Assembly (NCBI GenBank): GCA_017396085.1
Contig: JAFQNC010000028.1
Span: 1 to 41,768 of the forward strand
From: Tidjanibacter sp.
GTDB lineage: Bacteria; Bacteroidota; Bacteroidia; Bacteroidales; Rikenellaceae
Direction: 5' to 3'
Length of the DNA stretch: 41,768 bases
Part shown: one piece after another, positions 23,424-32,254 of the stretch
Position numbering within the stretch: the first letter of the stretch is position 1
Layout: the number at the start of each line of letters is the position of its first letter
Notes under the pieces: model-generated
The model's database searches: none
Told to the model about the DNA's origin: nothing
Seen by the model: only the letters and a program-made list of their open reading frames with translations
Made by a program: the position numbers and the translations under genes

Positions 23424-25202
23424 ATGAAAGGATTTTTCAAGACATTCTTTGCGGCTCTGCTGGCGATGGTGGTTGTATCGCTCTTGCCGCTATTGATTTT
23501 CATCGGTATCATATCTTCCTCACTCTCCTCTTCGGAGCCGGTGGTTGTGGAGGAGGGCTCGGTGTTGGTTGTGGACCTTGCCGAGAACATCTTTGATTCG
23601 CCCCGAATGCCCACATTTGACCTGTCGGGCCTCTCTTCGGGCACAATGGAGATGGTGCAAAACCTCACGATGCTTCAACTGATTGAGGCTCTGGATGCGG
23701 CTGCGGCCGACCCAAAGATAAAGGCACTCTACCTCAACTTCTGCGGTGGCGGTACCATTGAGGGCACCACCCAGATGGAGGAGTTGCGCAACCTGCTGCT
23801 CGAGTTCAAGGCTTCGGGCAAGCCCATTGTGGCCTACAACGAGGTCTACTCGCAGGGCTCCTATTGGCTCTGCTCGGTGGCCGATGAGGTTTACATCAAC
23901 CCCGAGGGGTCGTTTGATTGGCGTGGTCTTGCATCGCAGGTTATGTTCTACAAGGGGCTGCTTGACAAGGCCGACCTTGACGTGCAGATTGTGCGCCACG
24001 GCACCTACAAATCGGCCGTGGAGCCCTATATAACCACCAAGATGAGCCCCGCCAACCGCCACCAGACCGAAACTATGGTGAACTCAATGTGGGATGTTAT
24101 TGTGAATGATGTTGCTCTTGCACGCAACCTTTCGCCCCACTATGTTGGTGTTGCGGCTTCGGCCCTGAGTGTGGACTCCCCGGAGGCGGCCGAAAGGCTC
24201 GGTTTTGTCAATGGACTTCTCTATGAGGACCAAGTGGAGAGCCGACTTGCCGAACTGGCTGGTAAGGAGAAGTTTGAGGATGTGAACACCGTTACTTTGG
24301 GTGAATACATCACCACCCTTGTTCCCACCAAGATTGCCCGCAACAAGGTAGCCATTGTCTATGCCGATGGCGAGATTGTAGACGGAGTGGGTGCCGAGGG
24401 TATCATTGGCGGAGCAACCACCGCCGACCAAATTCGCCGTGCGGCCGAGGATGACGATGTGAAGGCTGTTGTGTTGAGGGTTAATTCCCCGGGCGGCAGC
24501 GCACTCGCTTCGGAGGTTATGTGGCGTGAGTTGAGCCTGCTGGCCGAGCAAAAACCCCTTGTGGTGTCGATGTCCAACTATGCCGCATCGGGCGGTTACT
24601 ACATCTCTTCACCCGCAGCCACAATCCTTTCGGGCCGCACCACTCTGACGGGCTCCATTGGTGTGTTCGGAATGATTTTGAGTGCAGGCGAGGCTTTGGA
24701 GAACATCGGTATCACCGTGGATGTTGCCAAGAGTGGACCCCACGGAGATATGGGCTCGATGTTCCGCAAACTCACCCCCTCCGAGTTGGGCTTTATGCAG
24801 AAGTCGGTGGAGGATGTCTATGGCACCTTTGTGAGCCACGTGGCCGAGGGTAGGGAGATGACCCCCGAGGCTGTGGACAACATTGGTCAGGGCCGTGTGT
24901 GGTGTGGCGTGGATGCCAAGAACATCGGCCTTGTAGACGACTTTGGCGGCCTCAAAGAGGCCCTTGCCCTTGCTGCCGAGAAGGCCGAGTTGGGCGAAGG
25001 CTACCGCATCGTGGAGATTCTTGAGGAGGAAGACGAGTTCACGGCACTGATGAACTCCCTCTTGTCGGCCTCTTCGCGCACCGCCCTGAGGGAGGCCGGC
25101 GTAGCGGGTGTAACCTTGGGCCGCTACAATGCCCTGCGCTCCATCGTTGAGTCGGGCTCGGGTGTGAAGGCCCGTATGCCCTACGACATTGTAATCTATT
25201 AG
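23424..25202 (+). CDS. sppA: Signal peptide peptidase SppA, 67-kDa type
   Basis: 592 residues with one N-terminal membrane helix (~7-31). SppA degrades signal peptides left in the inner membrane after cleavage. It is the long form with two tandem S49 domains: an N-terminal domain carrying the general-base Lys196 (RHGTYKSAVEPY) and a C-terminal domain with the nucleophile Ser389 (SNYAASGGYYIS), matching the Lys209/Ser409 arrangement of the E. coli enzyme. LRVNSPGGSALASE and LTGSIGVFG are further S49 motifs. Both catalytic residues are present, so it should be active. polA follows after 78 bases on the same strand. Confidence 0.97.
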   Translation: MKGFFKTFFAALLAMVVVSLLPLLIFIGIISSSLSSSEPVVVEEGSVLVVDLAENIFDSPRMPTFDLSGLSSGTMEMVQNLTMLQLIEALDAAAADPKIKALYLNFCGGGTIEGTTQMEELRNLLLEFKASGKPIVAYNEVYSQGSYWLCSVADEVYINPEGSFDWRGLASQVMFYKGLLDKADLDVQIVRHGTYKSAVEPYITTKMSPANRHQTETMVNSMWDVIVNDVALARNLSPHYVGVAASALSVDSPEAAERLGFVNGLLYEDQVESRLAELAGKEKFEDVNTVTLGEYITTLVPTKIARNKVAIVYADGEIVDGVGAEGIIGGATTADQIRRAAEDDDVKAVVLRVNSPGGSALASEVMWRELSLLAEQKPLVVSMSNYAASGGYYISSPAATILSGRTTLTGSIGVFGMILSAGEALENIGITVDVAKSGPHGDMGSMFRKLTPSELGFMQKSVEDVYGTFVSHVAEGREMTPEAVDNIGQGRVWCGVDAKNIGLVDDFGGLKEALALAAEKAELGEGYRIVEILEEEDEFTALMNSLLSASSRTALREAGVAGVTLGRYNALRSIVESGSGVKARMPYDIVIY

Positions 25203-25280
25203 ACCAACCAACCCCATCCACGCCCCCGCAACTGCCCCACAAACAAGTGGTTGCGGGGAGGTGGTACCACCCAAAACGAT

Positions 25281-28181
25281 ATGGAAAAACTCTTCCTTGT
25301 TGATGCCTATGCGCAGATTTTCAGGGCCTACTACGCCTTTGCGGGCCGCCCTATGCGCAACCGTGAGGGGCTCAACACCTCGCCCATCTTTGGTTTTACG
25401 AAGTTCTTGAGGGACATCATTATCAACGAGCGACCCCACTACCTCGGTGTGGCCTTCGACCCCAAGGGTGGCAACTTCCGCAACCAACTCTTCCCCGACT
25501 ACAAGGCCAACCGTAGCGAAACCCCCGAGGACATCATCGCCGCTGTGCCCTACATCAAGGAGATTTTGAAGGCTATGCGCATCCCCATTTTGGAGGTTGC
25601 CGGCTATGAGGCCGATGATGTTATCGGCACCCTCTCCCACAAGGCTGCCGCTGCGGGCTATGACGTCTATATGGTTACCCCCGACAAGGACTTCGGTCAA
25701 CTTGTGGGTCCCACCGTGCGCATCTACAAGCAGCGCAAGGGTGGCGAGGGCGTGGAGATTGTGGGCCCTGCCGAAATCAAGGAGCACTATGGCTTTGACG
25801 ACCCCCGCAAGGTGATTGACATCTTGGCTCTCTGGGGCGATGCTTCGGACAACATCCCCGGAGTGAAGGGAGTTGGCGAGAAGGGTGCCATAAAACTCGT
25901 AAACGAGTTTGGCACCGTGGAAGAGATTTTGGCCGACACCACCCGCCTGAAGGGTAAGCAGAGGGAGAATGTGGAGGCCGGAGCCGAGCAGTTGCGCCTC
26001 TCGAAGGTGTTGGCAACCATTTCATTAGACGCCCCCATAGAGTTTGTTCCCTCGGAGTTGGCAATGTGTGCGCCCGATTGCGAGGCCCTCAGAGAGATAT
26101 ACCGCAGGTTGGACTTCAATATGTTCCTCCGAGAGATGGAACTCTCGGCCCACTCGCCCTTCAATGGGATGGTTTGCCCTGAGGCTTCGGCTGTCGGCAG
26201 GGTGGAGCCCGTCAAGGAGGAGCCTCAGCAGCCCTCACAACCCGTTGCGACCGACCTCTTTGGCAACCCCATAGAGGCCCCCAAGCAACCCGCCCCTGCA
26301 AGCGCAACCCCCTCGGAGCCCTCGTTGGGTGGGGACTTTGACCTCTTCTCACAGGCCACACCCCTCTACCAAACCATCGACACCGTGGAACACACCTACA
26401 CCCTTGTGGACACCCCCGAACTGCTCTCGCAGGTGGTAGATAAACTCTCCGCAGCACCCCTGCTCTCGTTTGACACCGAGACCTCGGGGCTTGACTACCA
26501 CACCGACCACGTTGTGGGCATTGGTCTTGCTGCCACACCCCACGAGGCCTTCTATGTGCCAATGGGCCCCGACAACCGCACCGAGGTGCTTGCTACCCTA
26601 CGCCCGTTGTTGGAGAACGAGGCCATTGAAAAAGTGGGGCAAAACGTCAAGTTTGACCTGCTGATGTTGCGCAGGGAGGGTGTTGAGGTTAGGGGCAAGT
26701 TGTGGGACACAATGGTTATGCACTACCTCATAGACCCCGAGAGTCGCCACGGTATGAACCACCTTGCGCAGACCCTGTTGGGCTACCAACCCATAGAGAT
26801 AGAAACCCTCATCGGTCGTGGGGTCAAGCAACTCACAATGGACCGCGTGGCGGTGGCCGATGTTGCCCCTTACTGTTCGGAGGACGCCGACATAACACTC
26901 CAACTCTACCACACCCTGTTGCCCAAACTCTCCGAAGTGGGCGCACTGGAACTCTACAACTCCATCGAGGAGCCCCTCATCCGCACATTGGCCGATATGG
27001 AGTGGGAGGGCGTGAAGGTAGATGTGGCCCAACTTGCCGACTATGGGCGCGAACTCGGTGTACAACTTGCCACATTGGAGAGCGACATTCGCTCGCTGGC
27101 GGGTATGCCCGACCTCAATGTGAACTCCTCGCGTCAGTTGGGCGTTGCCCTCTTTGAGGTGCTCAAAATTGACTCCAAGCCCAAGCGCACAAAGACCAAG
27201 CAGTACAGCACCGAGGAGGAGTATCTCCAATTCCTCTCCGACCGCCACCCAATAGTGCCCAAGATTTTGGAGTACCGAGGAACAAAAAAACTCCTCTCAA
27301 CCTATGTGGAGGCCCTGCCCGCACTCGTAAACCCTGCCACAGGGCGCATCCACACCTCCTACAATCAGGCTGTGGCTGCCACCGGCAGGCTCTCCTCCGC
27401 CAACCCCAACCTTCAGAACATCCCCGTGAGGGACGACCAAGGCAGGCGCATCCGTGAGGCTTTTGTTGCCTCCGACAGTGACCACATCCTGCTGGCGGCC
27501 GACTACTCGCAGGTGGAACTCCGACTTATGGCCCATATGAGTGGCGACAAGGCGATGATTGAGGCCTTCCGCAGTGGTGAGGACATCCACCGCGACACCG
27601 CCTCGCGCCTCTTCCACGTGGCCACAGCAGAGGTTACCCCCGACCAACGCCGCAAGGCCAAGACCGCCAACTTCGGCATCATCTACGGCATTTCCGCCTT
27701 TGGCTTGCGACAGCGTATGGGCAACGAGATGTCCATAGGTGAGGCCAAGGCCATAATTGACGGCTACTTCGCATCCTACCCCGCAGTGAAAGAGTACATC
27801 GATAGGACCATCGCCGAGGCCAAGAACAATGGCTTCGTGCAGACCATCTTCGGCCGCAAACGCTACCTGCCCGACATCAACTCCGCCAACGCAAACGTGC
27901 GCTCACTGGCCGAGCGAAACGCCATAAACGCACCCCTGCAAGGCTCCGCTGCCGACATCATCAAGATTGCAATGGCCGAGGTGGCCCGCCGACTCAAGGC
28001 CGAGGGCCTGCGCTCCAAGATGATTTTGCAGGTACACGATGAACTCATCGTGGACACCCTCGTGAGCGAAAAAGCCAAAGTGGAAAAAATTCTTCGCGAG
28101 GCAATGGAGGGCGCAGCACAACTGGCCATACCCCTCGTTGTGGATGTGGGCGAGGGGGCAAATTGGCTCGAAGCACATTAG
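25281..28181 (+). CDS. polA: DNA polymerase I
   Basis: 966 residues, full three-domain Pol I for repair and Okazaki-fragment processing. Residues ~1-300 are the 5'-nuclease (LVDAYAQIFRAYYAF, YEADDVIGTL, DKDFGQLV, GDASDNIPGVKGVGEKGA). A Pro-rich linker at ~310-355 follows. The 3'-5' exonuclease keeps its acidic residues (SFDTETSGLD, NVKFDLLML, YCSEDADITLQLY), so proofreading should be active, unlike Taq-type enzymes. The polymerase domain has motif A (DYSQVELRLMAH), motif B (RRKAKTANFGIIYGISAFGL) and motif C (QVHDELIVD). The ATG at 25281 starts the conserved MEKLFLVDAY; an upstream TTG at 25251 adds ten non-family residues. dtd follows after 38 bases. Confidence 0.98.
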   Translation: MEKLFLVDAYAQIFRAYYAFAGRPMRNREGLNTSPIFGFTKFLRDIIINERPHYLGVAFDPKGGNFRNQLFPDYKANRSETPEDIIAAVPYIKEILKAMRIPILEVAGYEADDVIGTLSHKAAAAGYDVYMVTPDKDFGQLVGPTVRIYKQRKGGEGVEIVGPAEIKEHYGFDDPRKVIDILALWGDASDNIPGVKGVGEKGAIKLVNEFGTVEEILADTTRLKGKQRENVEAGAEQLRLSKVLATISLDAPIEFVPSELAMCAPDCEALREIYRRLDFNMFLREMELSAHSPFNGMVCPEASAVGRVEPVKEEPQQPSQPVATDLFGNPIEAPKQPAPASATPSEPSLGGDFDLFSQATPLYQTIDTVEHTYTLVDTPELLSQVVDKLSAAPLLSFDTETSGLDYHTDHVVGIGLAATPHEAFYVPMGPDNRTEVLATLRPLLENEAIEKVGQNVKFDLLMLRREGVEVRGKLWDTMVMHYLIDPESRHGMNHLAQTLLGYQPIEIETLIGRGVKQLTMDRVAVADVAPYCSEDADITLQLYHTLLPKLSEVGALELYNSIEEPLIRTLADMEWEGVKVDVAQLADYGRELGVQLATLESDIRSLAGMPDLNVNSSRQLGVALFEVLKIDSKPKRTKTKQYSTEEEYLQFLSDRHPIVPKILEYRGTKKLLSTYVEALPALVNPATGRIHTSYNQAVAATGRLSSANPNLQNIPVRDDQGRRIREAFVASDSDHILLAADYSQVELRLMAHMSGDKAMIEAFRSGEDIHRDTASRLFHVATAEVTPDQRRKAKTANFGIIYGISAFGLRQRMGNEMSIGEAKAIIDGYFASYPAVKEYIDRTIAEAKNNGFVQTIFGRKRYLPDINSANANVRSLAERNAINAPLQGSAADIIKIAMAEVARRLKAEGLRSKMILQVHDELIVDTLVSEKAKVEKILREAMEGAAQLAIPLVVDVGEGANWLEAH

Positions 28182-28219
28182 TTTTTTGTTGGTATTCACA
28201 CCCCAAACACCCAACCCCA

Positions 28220-28666
28220 ATGAGAGCACTCGTTCAGCGCGTAACACACGCAAGCGTAACAATCGAAGGCGAAAGGGTGGCACAAATAGGCCACGGACTC
28301 CTCGTCTTTGTGGGCGTGGCCACCGATGACACCCCCGCCGATGTGGACTACCTCGTGCGCAAAACATCACAACTGCGCATCTTTGATGACCCACAGGGGG
28401 TGATGAACCTCGATGTGCGCCAAGTTGATGGCGAGGTGCTCGTGGTGAGCCAATTCACACTCCAAGCCGCCACACGCAAGGGTAACCGCCCCAGCTATAT
28501 CCACGCCGCAGGCGAGGCAGTGGCGGTGCCCCTCTACGAAGAGTTCAAACAAAAACTCTCCGCCGCCATCGGTAAACCCATACCCTGTGGCCGCTTTGGC
28601 GCCGATATGAAGGTGGAACTTCTCAACGATGGCCCCGTAACCATCTGGCTCGATAGCCACGAATAG
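28220..28666 (+). CDS. dtd: D-aminoacyl-tRNA deacylase
   Basis: 148 residues, standard Dtd length. It hydrolyses D-aminoacyl-tRNAs, protecting translation. The start MRALVQRVTHASVTIEGE is that of the family; an in-frame TTG at 28163 would overlap polA and is rejected. Conserved elements: GLLVFVGVATDDT, VVSQFTLQA (the S-Q-x-x-L active-site motif), KGNRPSY, and the C-terminal NDGPVTIWLDS containing the Gly-x-Pro-like loop. It is the last gene of the sppA-polA-dtd run and is followed by repeats and a terminator. Confidence 0.97.
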   Translation: MRALVQRVTHASVTIEGERVAQIGHGLLVFVGVATDDTPADVDYLVRKTSQLRIFDDPQGVMNLDVRQVDGEVLVVSQFTLQAATRKGNRPSYIHAAGEAVAVPLYEEFKQKLSAAIGKPIPCGRFGADMKVELLNDGPVTIWLDSHE

Positions 28667-28672
28667 ATTTTT

Positions 28673-28764
28673 GTCTAACGTCAATCGTTAAACGTCTGTT
28701 TTGAGGGGCCTTAAAGACCTTAAAGACCTTAGGGCCCTTAATGTCCTTAAGGCCCTTAATGTCC
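28673..28764. repeat. Decamer GTCTAACGTC plus 9-bp-period repeat, third locus
   Basis: GTCTAACGTC (28673-28682) is the reverse complement of the decamer at 7478-7487; a related AACGTCTG follows. Then seven 9-base units run in register from 28702: TGAGGGGCC, TTAAAGACC, TTAAAGACC, TTAGGGCCC, TTAATGTCC, TTAAGGCCC, TTAATGTCC. This is the longest and cleanest of the three arrays. Confidence 0.82.
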
Positions 28765-28786
28765 CTTTTCTGCCCTGCTCAGAAAC

Positions 28787-28820
28787 AAAAAAGGCTTGGA
28801 GAACTCTCCAAGCCTTTTTT
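28787..28820. terminator. Bidirectional terminator between dtd and the fimbrillin-like genes
   Basis: AAAAAAGGCTTGGAGA (28787-28802) pairs perfectly with TCTCCAAGCCTTTTTT (28805-28820). A/T tails on both sides suit both convergent transcripts. A second hairpin, ACAAAGAGG/CCTCTTTGT (28824-28847), lies closer to the minus-strand gene. Confidence 0.93.
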
Positions 28821-28860
28821 CATACAAAGAGGACCACGCCTCTTTGTGTTGTTGTGGTGC

Positions 28861-30501
28861 TTATTTCACGCTCCAAGCGCCTTCTCCTTTATCCCAAGCA
28901 CCCTCAGCAACGGTGTAGAGGTTGGTGCCATCGGTGGGAACGGTGAGGTCTGCGGTCTGGTTCCATTTGTTATCCCAGTTGTTTGCTGTGGTATTGGGAT
29001 TCATACGGCAGAAAATCACCGAAGTATAGCCACCAACAGGAATATTTGCCTCATAGATACCATCTGCATCGCTATCGGTCATACTAACCCAAGCTTCACC
29101 ATCGCCAAAGAAGTATGCTGCAAAACGTGCACCATCAGCTTTCCAGTTTGTGTTAGGACTAAGATAGAGAACATTCTCGGTAACTTCGGGCTCTTCGGTT
29201 ACGGGCTCCTCACCACTCTCGGTCTGCTCGGTAGCCTCGGCAATGTCGGTACCTGCGGTCATAAGATAAACAACCAAGGTGTTCACATTGAAGTAGATGT
29301 CATAGGTGCCTGCGGCCTCAACGGTGATATTGTTTGAGCTACCATCAACAGCGGTGATGTATTTGTTTGCTTTGATGTAGTTTATGTCGCCACGACCATA
29401 ATTCTTTTTATCCCAAACACCAACAGTGCGGATTTTGAAAGCGTCATTGGCAATGAGTTCAACACCCTCTGCTACGAGCAAGCCCTCGGTGGGAGTGGTG
29501 TAGAGAACGGCATCATTAGCCCAACCACTTGCTGCAAACGAGCCAACAACGCCCAAGTCGGAAGCCTCGGACACAAAGGGAATTTCGGGCACAATGGGGT
29601 CATCGCCACCCTCTTCGCCCTCGCCGGGGGTGTTGCCCTCGCTGGGGTTGAACTCGATGTCGCCATTGCTCTCCCAGTCGCTGATTTCGGGAGTGAACTC
29701 GGTGCTAACGAGCTCTTTGCTGATGTTGAGAGTAGCGGTTGCAACCTTACCAGCCACGAGGTCGGTAGCGGCAACAATGTTGAAGGTGTACTGACCTTCG
29801 GTGGTGGTAGTAACAATCAGTTTGGGGCTTACGGCCTGCTGGGGAACAACAATCATTGTCCAGTCGTTGCCGGCAACAGCACCCTTAACGATTGCTTTCT
29901 CGCCACTAACGGTAGCCTCGCCACTCTTCAAGTTGAAGGTAGCAGCAGTGTAAACATCGCTGATGTAAACATCCTTGATAACATCGTCAGACTCGTTGTT
30001 GATTTTCACAACAATCTTCGAGCCGGCGTGTTTGAAGGGAAGCTCAACAGCCTCAGCGGTGGGTTTGGAGGTGGTAGCGGCAATCAGAAGGTCCGATGCA
30101 GCGTAGGCACCCTCTTTGCTCTGGTCGGCCTGAACGGCGAAAGCGTAGCCCTCTGCCGAGTAGGCGCCCTGTGCGTTGTAGGGGTAGTAGGCCAAAACGT
30201 CAGATACCTGCTCCTCGTCTTGGTACCAATAGTTGGGAGTTACGCTGGCGAGTGCGCCACCGGTGAAGGTGTAGAGTGCGTTGTTGAGGTAGGCACCATC
30301 GGTAGTGATGATGTGCAGACCAATCTGGTCGCCCTCCTCAAAGGCAGTTGCGGTTGCACGGTTGAAGGAGTAGAATGCGGGGGTTACGGAGATAACCTTT
30401 GCGCCCTGCTCGGGAGTTACGATAGCCTCGGGCTCATTTTGGCAGGCGGTGGTAGCCACTGCTACCATTGCCAATGCTGCAAAAACTTTTGTCAGTTTCA
30501 T
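28861..30501 (-). CDS. Fimbrillin-like lipoprotein with SusE/F-like and CBM-like modules
   Basis: 546 residues. The lipoprotein signal MKLTKVFAALAMVAVATTAC places lipidated Cys20 at the mature N-terminus. Residues ~30-290 resemble the fimbrillin (Mfa/FimA-like) fold common in Bacteroidales: EEGDQIGLHIITTDGAYLNNALYTF, VLAYYPYNAQ, DLLIAATTSKPTAEAVELPFKHAGSKIVVKI. An acidic Gly/Pro linker follows. Residues ~312-415 resemble SusE/SusF starch-binding modules (VVGSFAASGWANDAVLY, AFKIRTVGVWDKKNYG, AAGTYDIYFNVNTLVVYL). Residues ~444-546 form a second sugar-binding-like module (LYLSPNTNW, DGARFAAYFFGDGEAWVSM, VIFCRMNPNTTANNWDNKWNQT). It is probably a surface-exposed adhesin or glycan-binding protein. 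The paralogue at 30551 lies 49 bases upstream. Confidence 0.85.
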   Translation of the reverse strand: MKLTKVFAALAMVAVATTACQNEPEAIVTPEQGAKVISVTPAFYSFNRATATAFEEGDQIGLHIITTDGAYLNNALYTFTGGALASVTPNYWYQDEEQVSDVLAYYPYNAQGAYSAEGYAFAVQADQSKEGAYAASDLLIAATTSKPTAEAVELPFKHAGSKIVVKINNESDDVIKDVYISDVYTAATFNLKSGEATVSGEKAIVKGAVAGNDWTMIVVPQQAVSPKLIVTTTTEGQYTFNIVAATDLVAGKVATATLNISKELVSTEFTPEISDWESNGDIEFNPSEGNTPGEGEEGGDDPIVPEIPFVSEASDLGVVGSFAASGWANDAVLYTTPTEGLLVAEGVELIANDAFKIRTVGVWDKKNYGRGDINYIKANKYITAVDGSSNNITVEAAGTYDIYFNVNTLVVYLMTAGTDIAEATEQTESGEEPVTEEPEVTENVLYLSPNTNWKADGARFAAYFFGDGEAWVSMTDSDADGIYEANIPVGGYTSVIFCRMNPNTTANNWDNKWNQTADLTVPTDGTNLYTVAEGAWDKGEGAWSVK

Positions 30502-30550
30502 AGTTTGTTTTTGGTTTTTATTATTTGTGTTTTAGTGTTTGTTGTTCAGC

Positions 30551-32167
30551 CTATTTCACGCTCCAAGAGCCATTACCCTTATCCCAAGCACCCTCAGCAA
30601 CGGTGTAGAGATTGGTGCCATCGGTGGGAACGGTGAGGTCTGCGGTTTGGTTCCATTTATTGTCCCAGTTGTTTGCCGTAGTGTCGGGATTCATACGACA
30701 GAAGATGATGTTGGAGAAGCCAGCGGGAATAGTGGCTTGGTACACACCTGCGGTGTCGCTGGTGGTCATATCAACCCAGTTGTCGCCACCGCTGTTCCAC
30801 ATATAAACTGCAAAGCGTGCGCCAGCCTCTGACCAGTTTGCGTTGGGTTTGAGATAGAGGGTTGCGCCATCGGCGTTACCGCCAGTGTCGGGAATGGTGG
30901 GCACATAGTCTGCGGTGCCCCACTCGCCACTCTCCCAACCAGTAATGTAGTAGTGGTTGTTGGGGTCCACACCAACGGTGAGGTCTGCGGTTTGGTTCCA
31001 AACGTGGTCCTCAATAACGGTTTCGCCCTCGGTAACATCCCAACCAAACGAGGTGAATTGGGGGTTCATACGGCAGAAGAGCATACCAGTAGCACCCTCA
31101 GGAACAGGGCACTCAAACACGCCATCGCCATCGGCATCGGTGAGGGTAATGTCGGTATCGGAATTTCCCCAGAAGTGGGCCGAGAACCAAGCGCCGTCTA
31201 CGTTCCAAACACCGGGGTGGAAGTAGATGGTACCGGAGGTTGCGATGTCGCCACCGGGGATGTCGCCACCGGTGTTACCACCGCCATTGGGGTCTTGGCC
31301 AAACTGCAACTCCTTGTCGGCCACCCAGTCGCTGATGGTGGGGGTAAAGTCGGTGTAGATGCTGTCGTCTTTGAGAACGATGTTTGCGGTGCTAACCTTG
31401 CCGGAGGAGAAGGTAACTGCGCCTTTGAGTTCATAGGTAAACTGCTTCTCCGACTTGGTGGTGATGATGAGCTTGGGGGTTACCTCGGTTTGGGGTACGA
31501 GGATTACGGCCCAAGCGGGCTGCTCGTTGATGGTTACGGCTGCGGTTTTGATGGTACCCTTTGTGCCGGAGGTGGTCAGAGTTCCGTTGGTCATATCAAC
31601 GGTGGTGCTGCCATAGACCTCCGAGAACCACACGTTCTCGATAACCTCGCCCTCCAACTGGTTGTCGATGGTAACAACAATCTTCGACAGTGCGTGTTTG
31701 AAGGGGAGTTCAACAGCCTCTGCGGTGGGTTTGGAGGTGGTGTGGGCAATCATAAGGTCCGACTTGGTGTAGGCACCCTTATCGTTCTGGTCTGCATTCA
31801 CGGTGAATGTGTAGCCGGTGTTTGCGTTATAGGCTGCGCCCGAGTTGTAGGGGTAGTAGGCAATAACATTGGCAACCTTCTCGGCATCCATATACCAATA
31901 GTTAGGCCTTGCGCCCACAAGTTTACCCTCTGTGAAGGAGTAGAGAGCATTGTTGAGGTGGACCTCATCGGTGATGATGTGCAGACCAATCTGGTCGCCC
32001 TCCTCAAAGGCGGTATCGGTGGCCCTGCTGAAGTTGTCAAGCGAGTGGGTTACCGAGATGAGTTTACCCCTCTGGTCGGGGTTAATCTCATTTTCGGGCT
32101 CATTTTGGCAAGCGGTTGCGGCCACGGCTACCATTGCCAACATTGCGAAAAGTTTAGTAAATTTCAT
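30551..32167 (-). CDS. Fimbrillin-like lipoprotein with two CBM-like modules
   Basis: 538 residues, paralogous to the gene at 28861. The lipoprotein signal MKFTKLFAMLAMVAVAATAC ends at Cys20. The fimbrillin-like region (~30-300) shares runs such as EEGDQIGLHIIT and TTSKPTAEAVELPFKHA with its neighbour. It lacks the SusE/F-like middle module and instead carries two copies of the C-terminal module: ~320-425 (IYFHPGVWNVDGAWFSAHFWGNS, MLFCRMNPQF) and ~436-538 (LYLKPNANWSEAGARFAVYMW, IIFCRMNPDTTANNWDNKWNQT). The second copy is nearly identical at DNA level to the 3' end of the neighbouring gene. It is first in the pair, behind its own promoter. Confidence 0.85.
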   Translation of the reverse strand: MKFTKLFAMLAMVAVAATACQNEPENEINPDQRGKLISVTHSLDNFSRATDTAFEEGDQIGLHIITDEVHLNNALYSFTEGKLVGARPNYWYMDAEKVANVIAYYPYNSGAAYNANTGYTFTVNADQNDKGAYTKSDLMIAHTTSKPTAEAVELPFKHALSKIVVTIDNQLEGEVIENVWFSEVYGSTTVDMTNGTLTTSGTKGTIKTAAVTINEQPAWAVILVPQTEVTPKLIITTKSEKQFTYELKGAVTFSSGKVSTANIVLKDDSIYTDFTPTISDWVADKELQFGQDPNGGGNTGGDIPGGDIATSGTIYFHPGVWNVDGAWFSAHFWGNSDTDITLTDADGDGVFECPVPEGATGMLFCRMNPQFTSFGWDVTEGETVIEDHVWNQTADLTVGVDPNNHYYITGWESGEWGTADYVPTIPDTGGNADGATLYLKPNANWSEAGARFAVYMWNSGGDNWVDMTTSDTAGVYQATIPAGFSNIIFCRMNPDTTANNWDNKWNQTADLTVPTDGTNLYTVAEGAWDKGNGSWSVK

Positions 32168-32225
32168 AGGTCTTTTTTGTGATTTATTTTGAACTTATTT
32201 ACTATCAATGCGGTTCAACATCTCG

Positions 32226-32233
32226 CAAATATA
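32226..32233 (-). promoter_or_regulatory. -7 promoter element of the fimbrillin-like pair
   Basis: The minus strand reads TATATTTG, a perfect TAnnTTTG, about 59 bases before the start at 32167. The -33 region is A/T-rich without a clear TTTG at 19-21 bp. It lies only 22 bases past the nhaC stop. Confidence 0.65.
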
Positions 32234-32254
32234 TTAATTTTTGTTGGACAATAC

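Noticed and set aside
28701..28946. A plus-strand ORF reading LKDLKDLRALNVLKALN
   Set aside because: The apparent peptide repeat is the 9-bp DNA repeat read in frame, and the frame crosses the terminator.
30953..32182. A 409-codon open frame antisense to a fimbrillin-like gene
   Set aside because: Gly/Val-rich shadow translation opposite Thr/Ala-rich coding sequence; no start context or domain.
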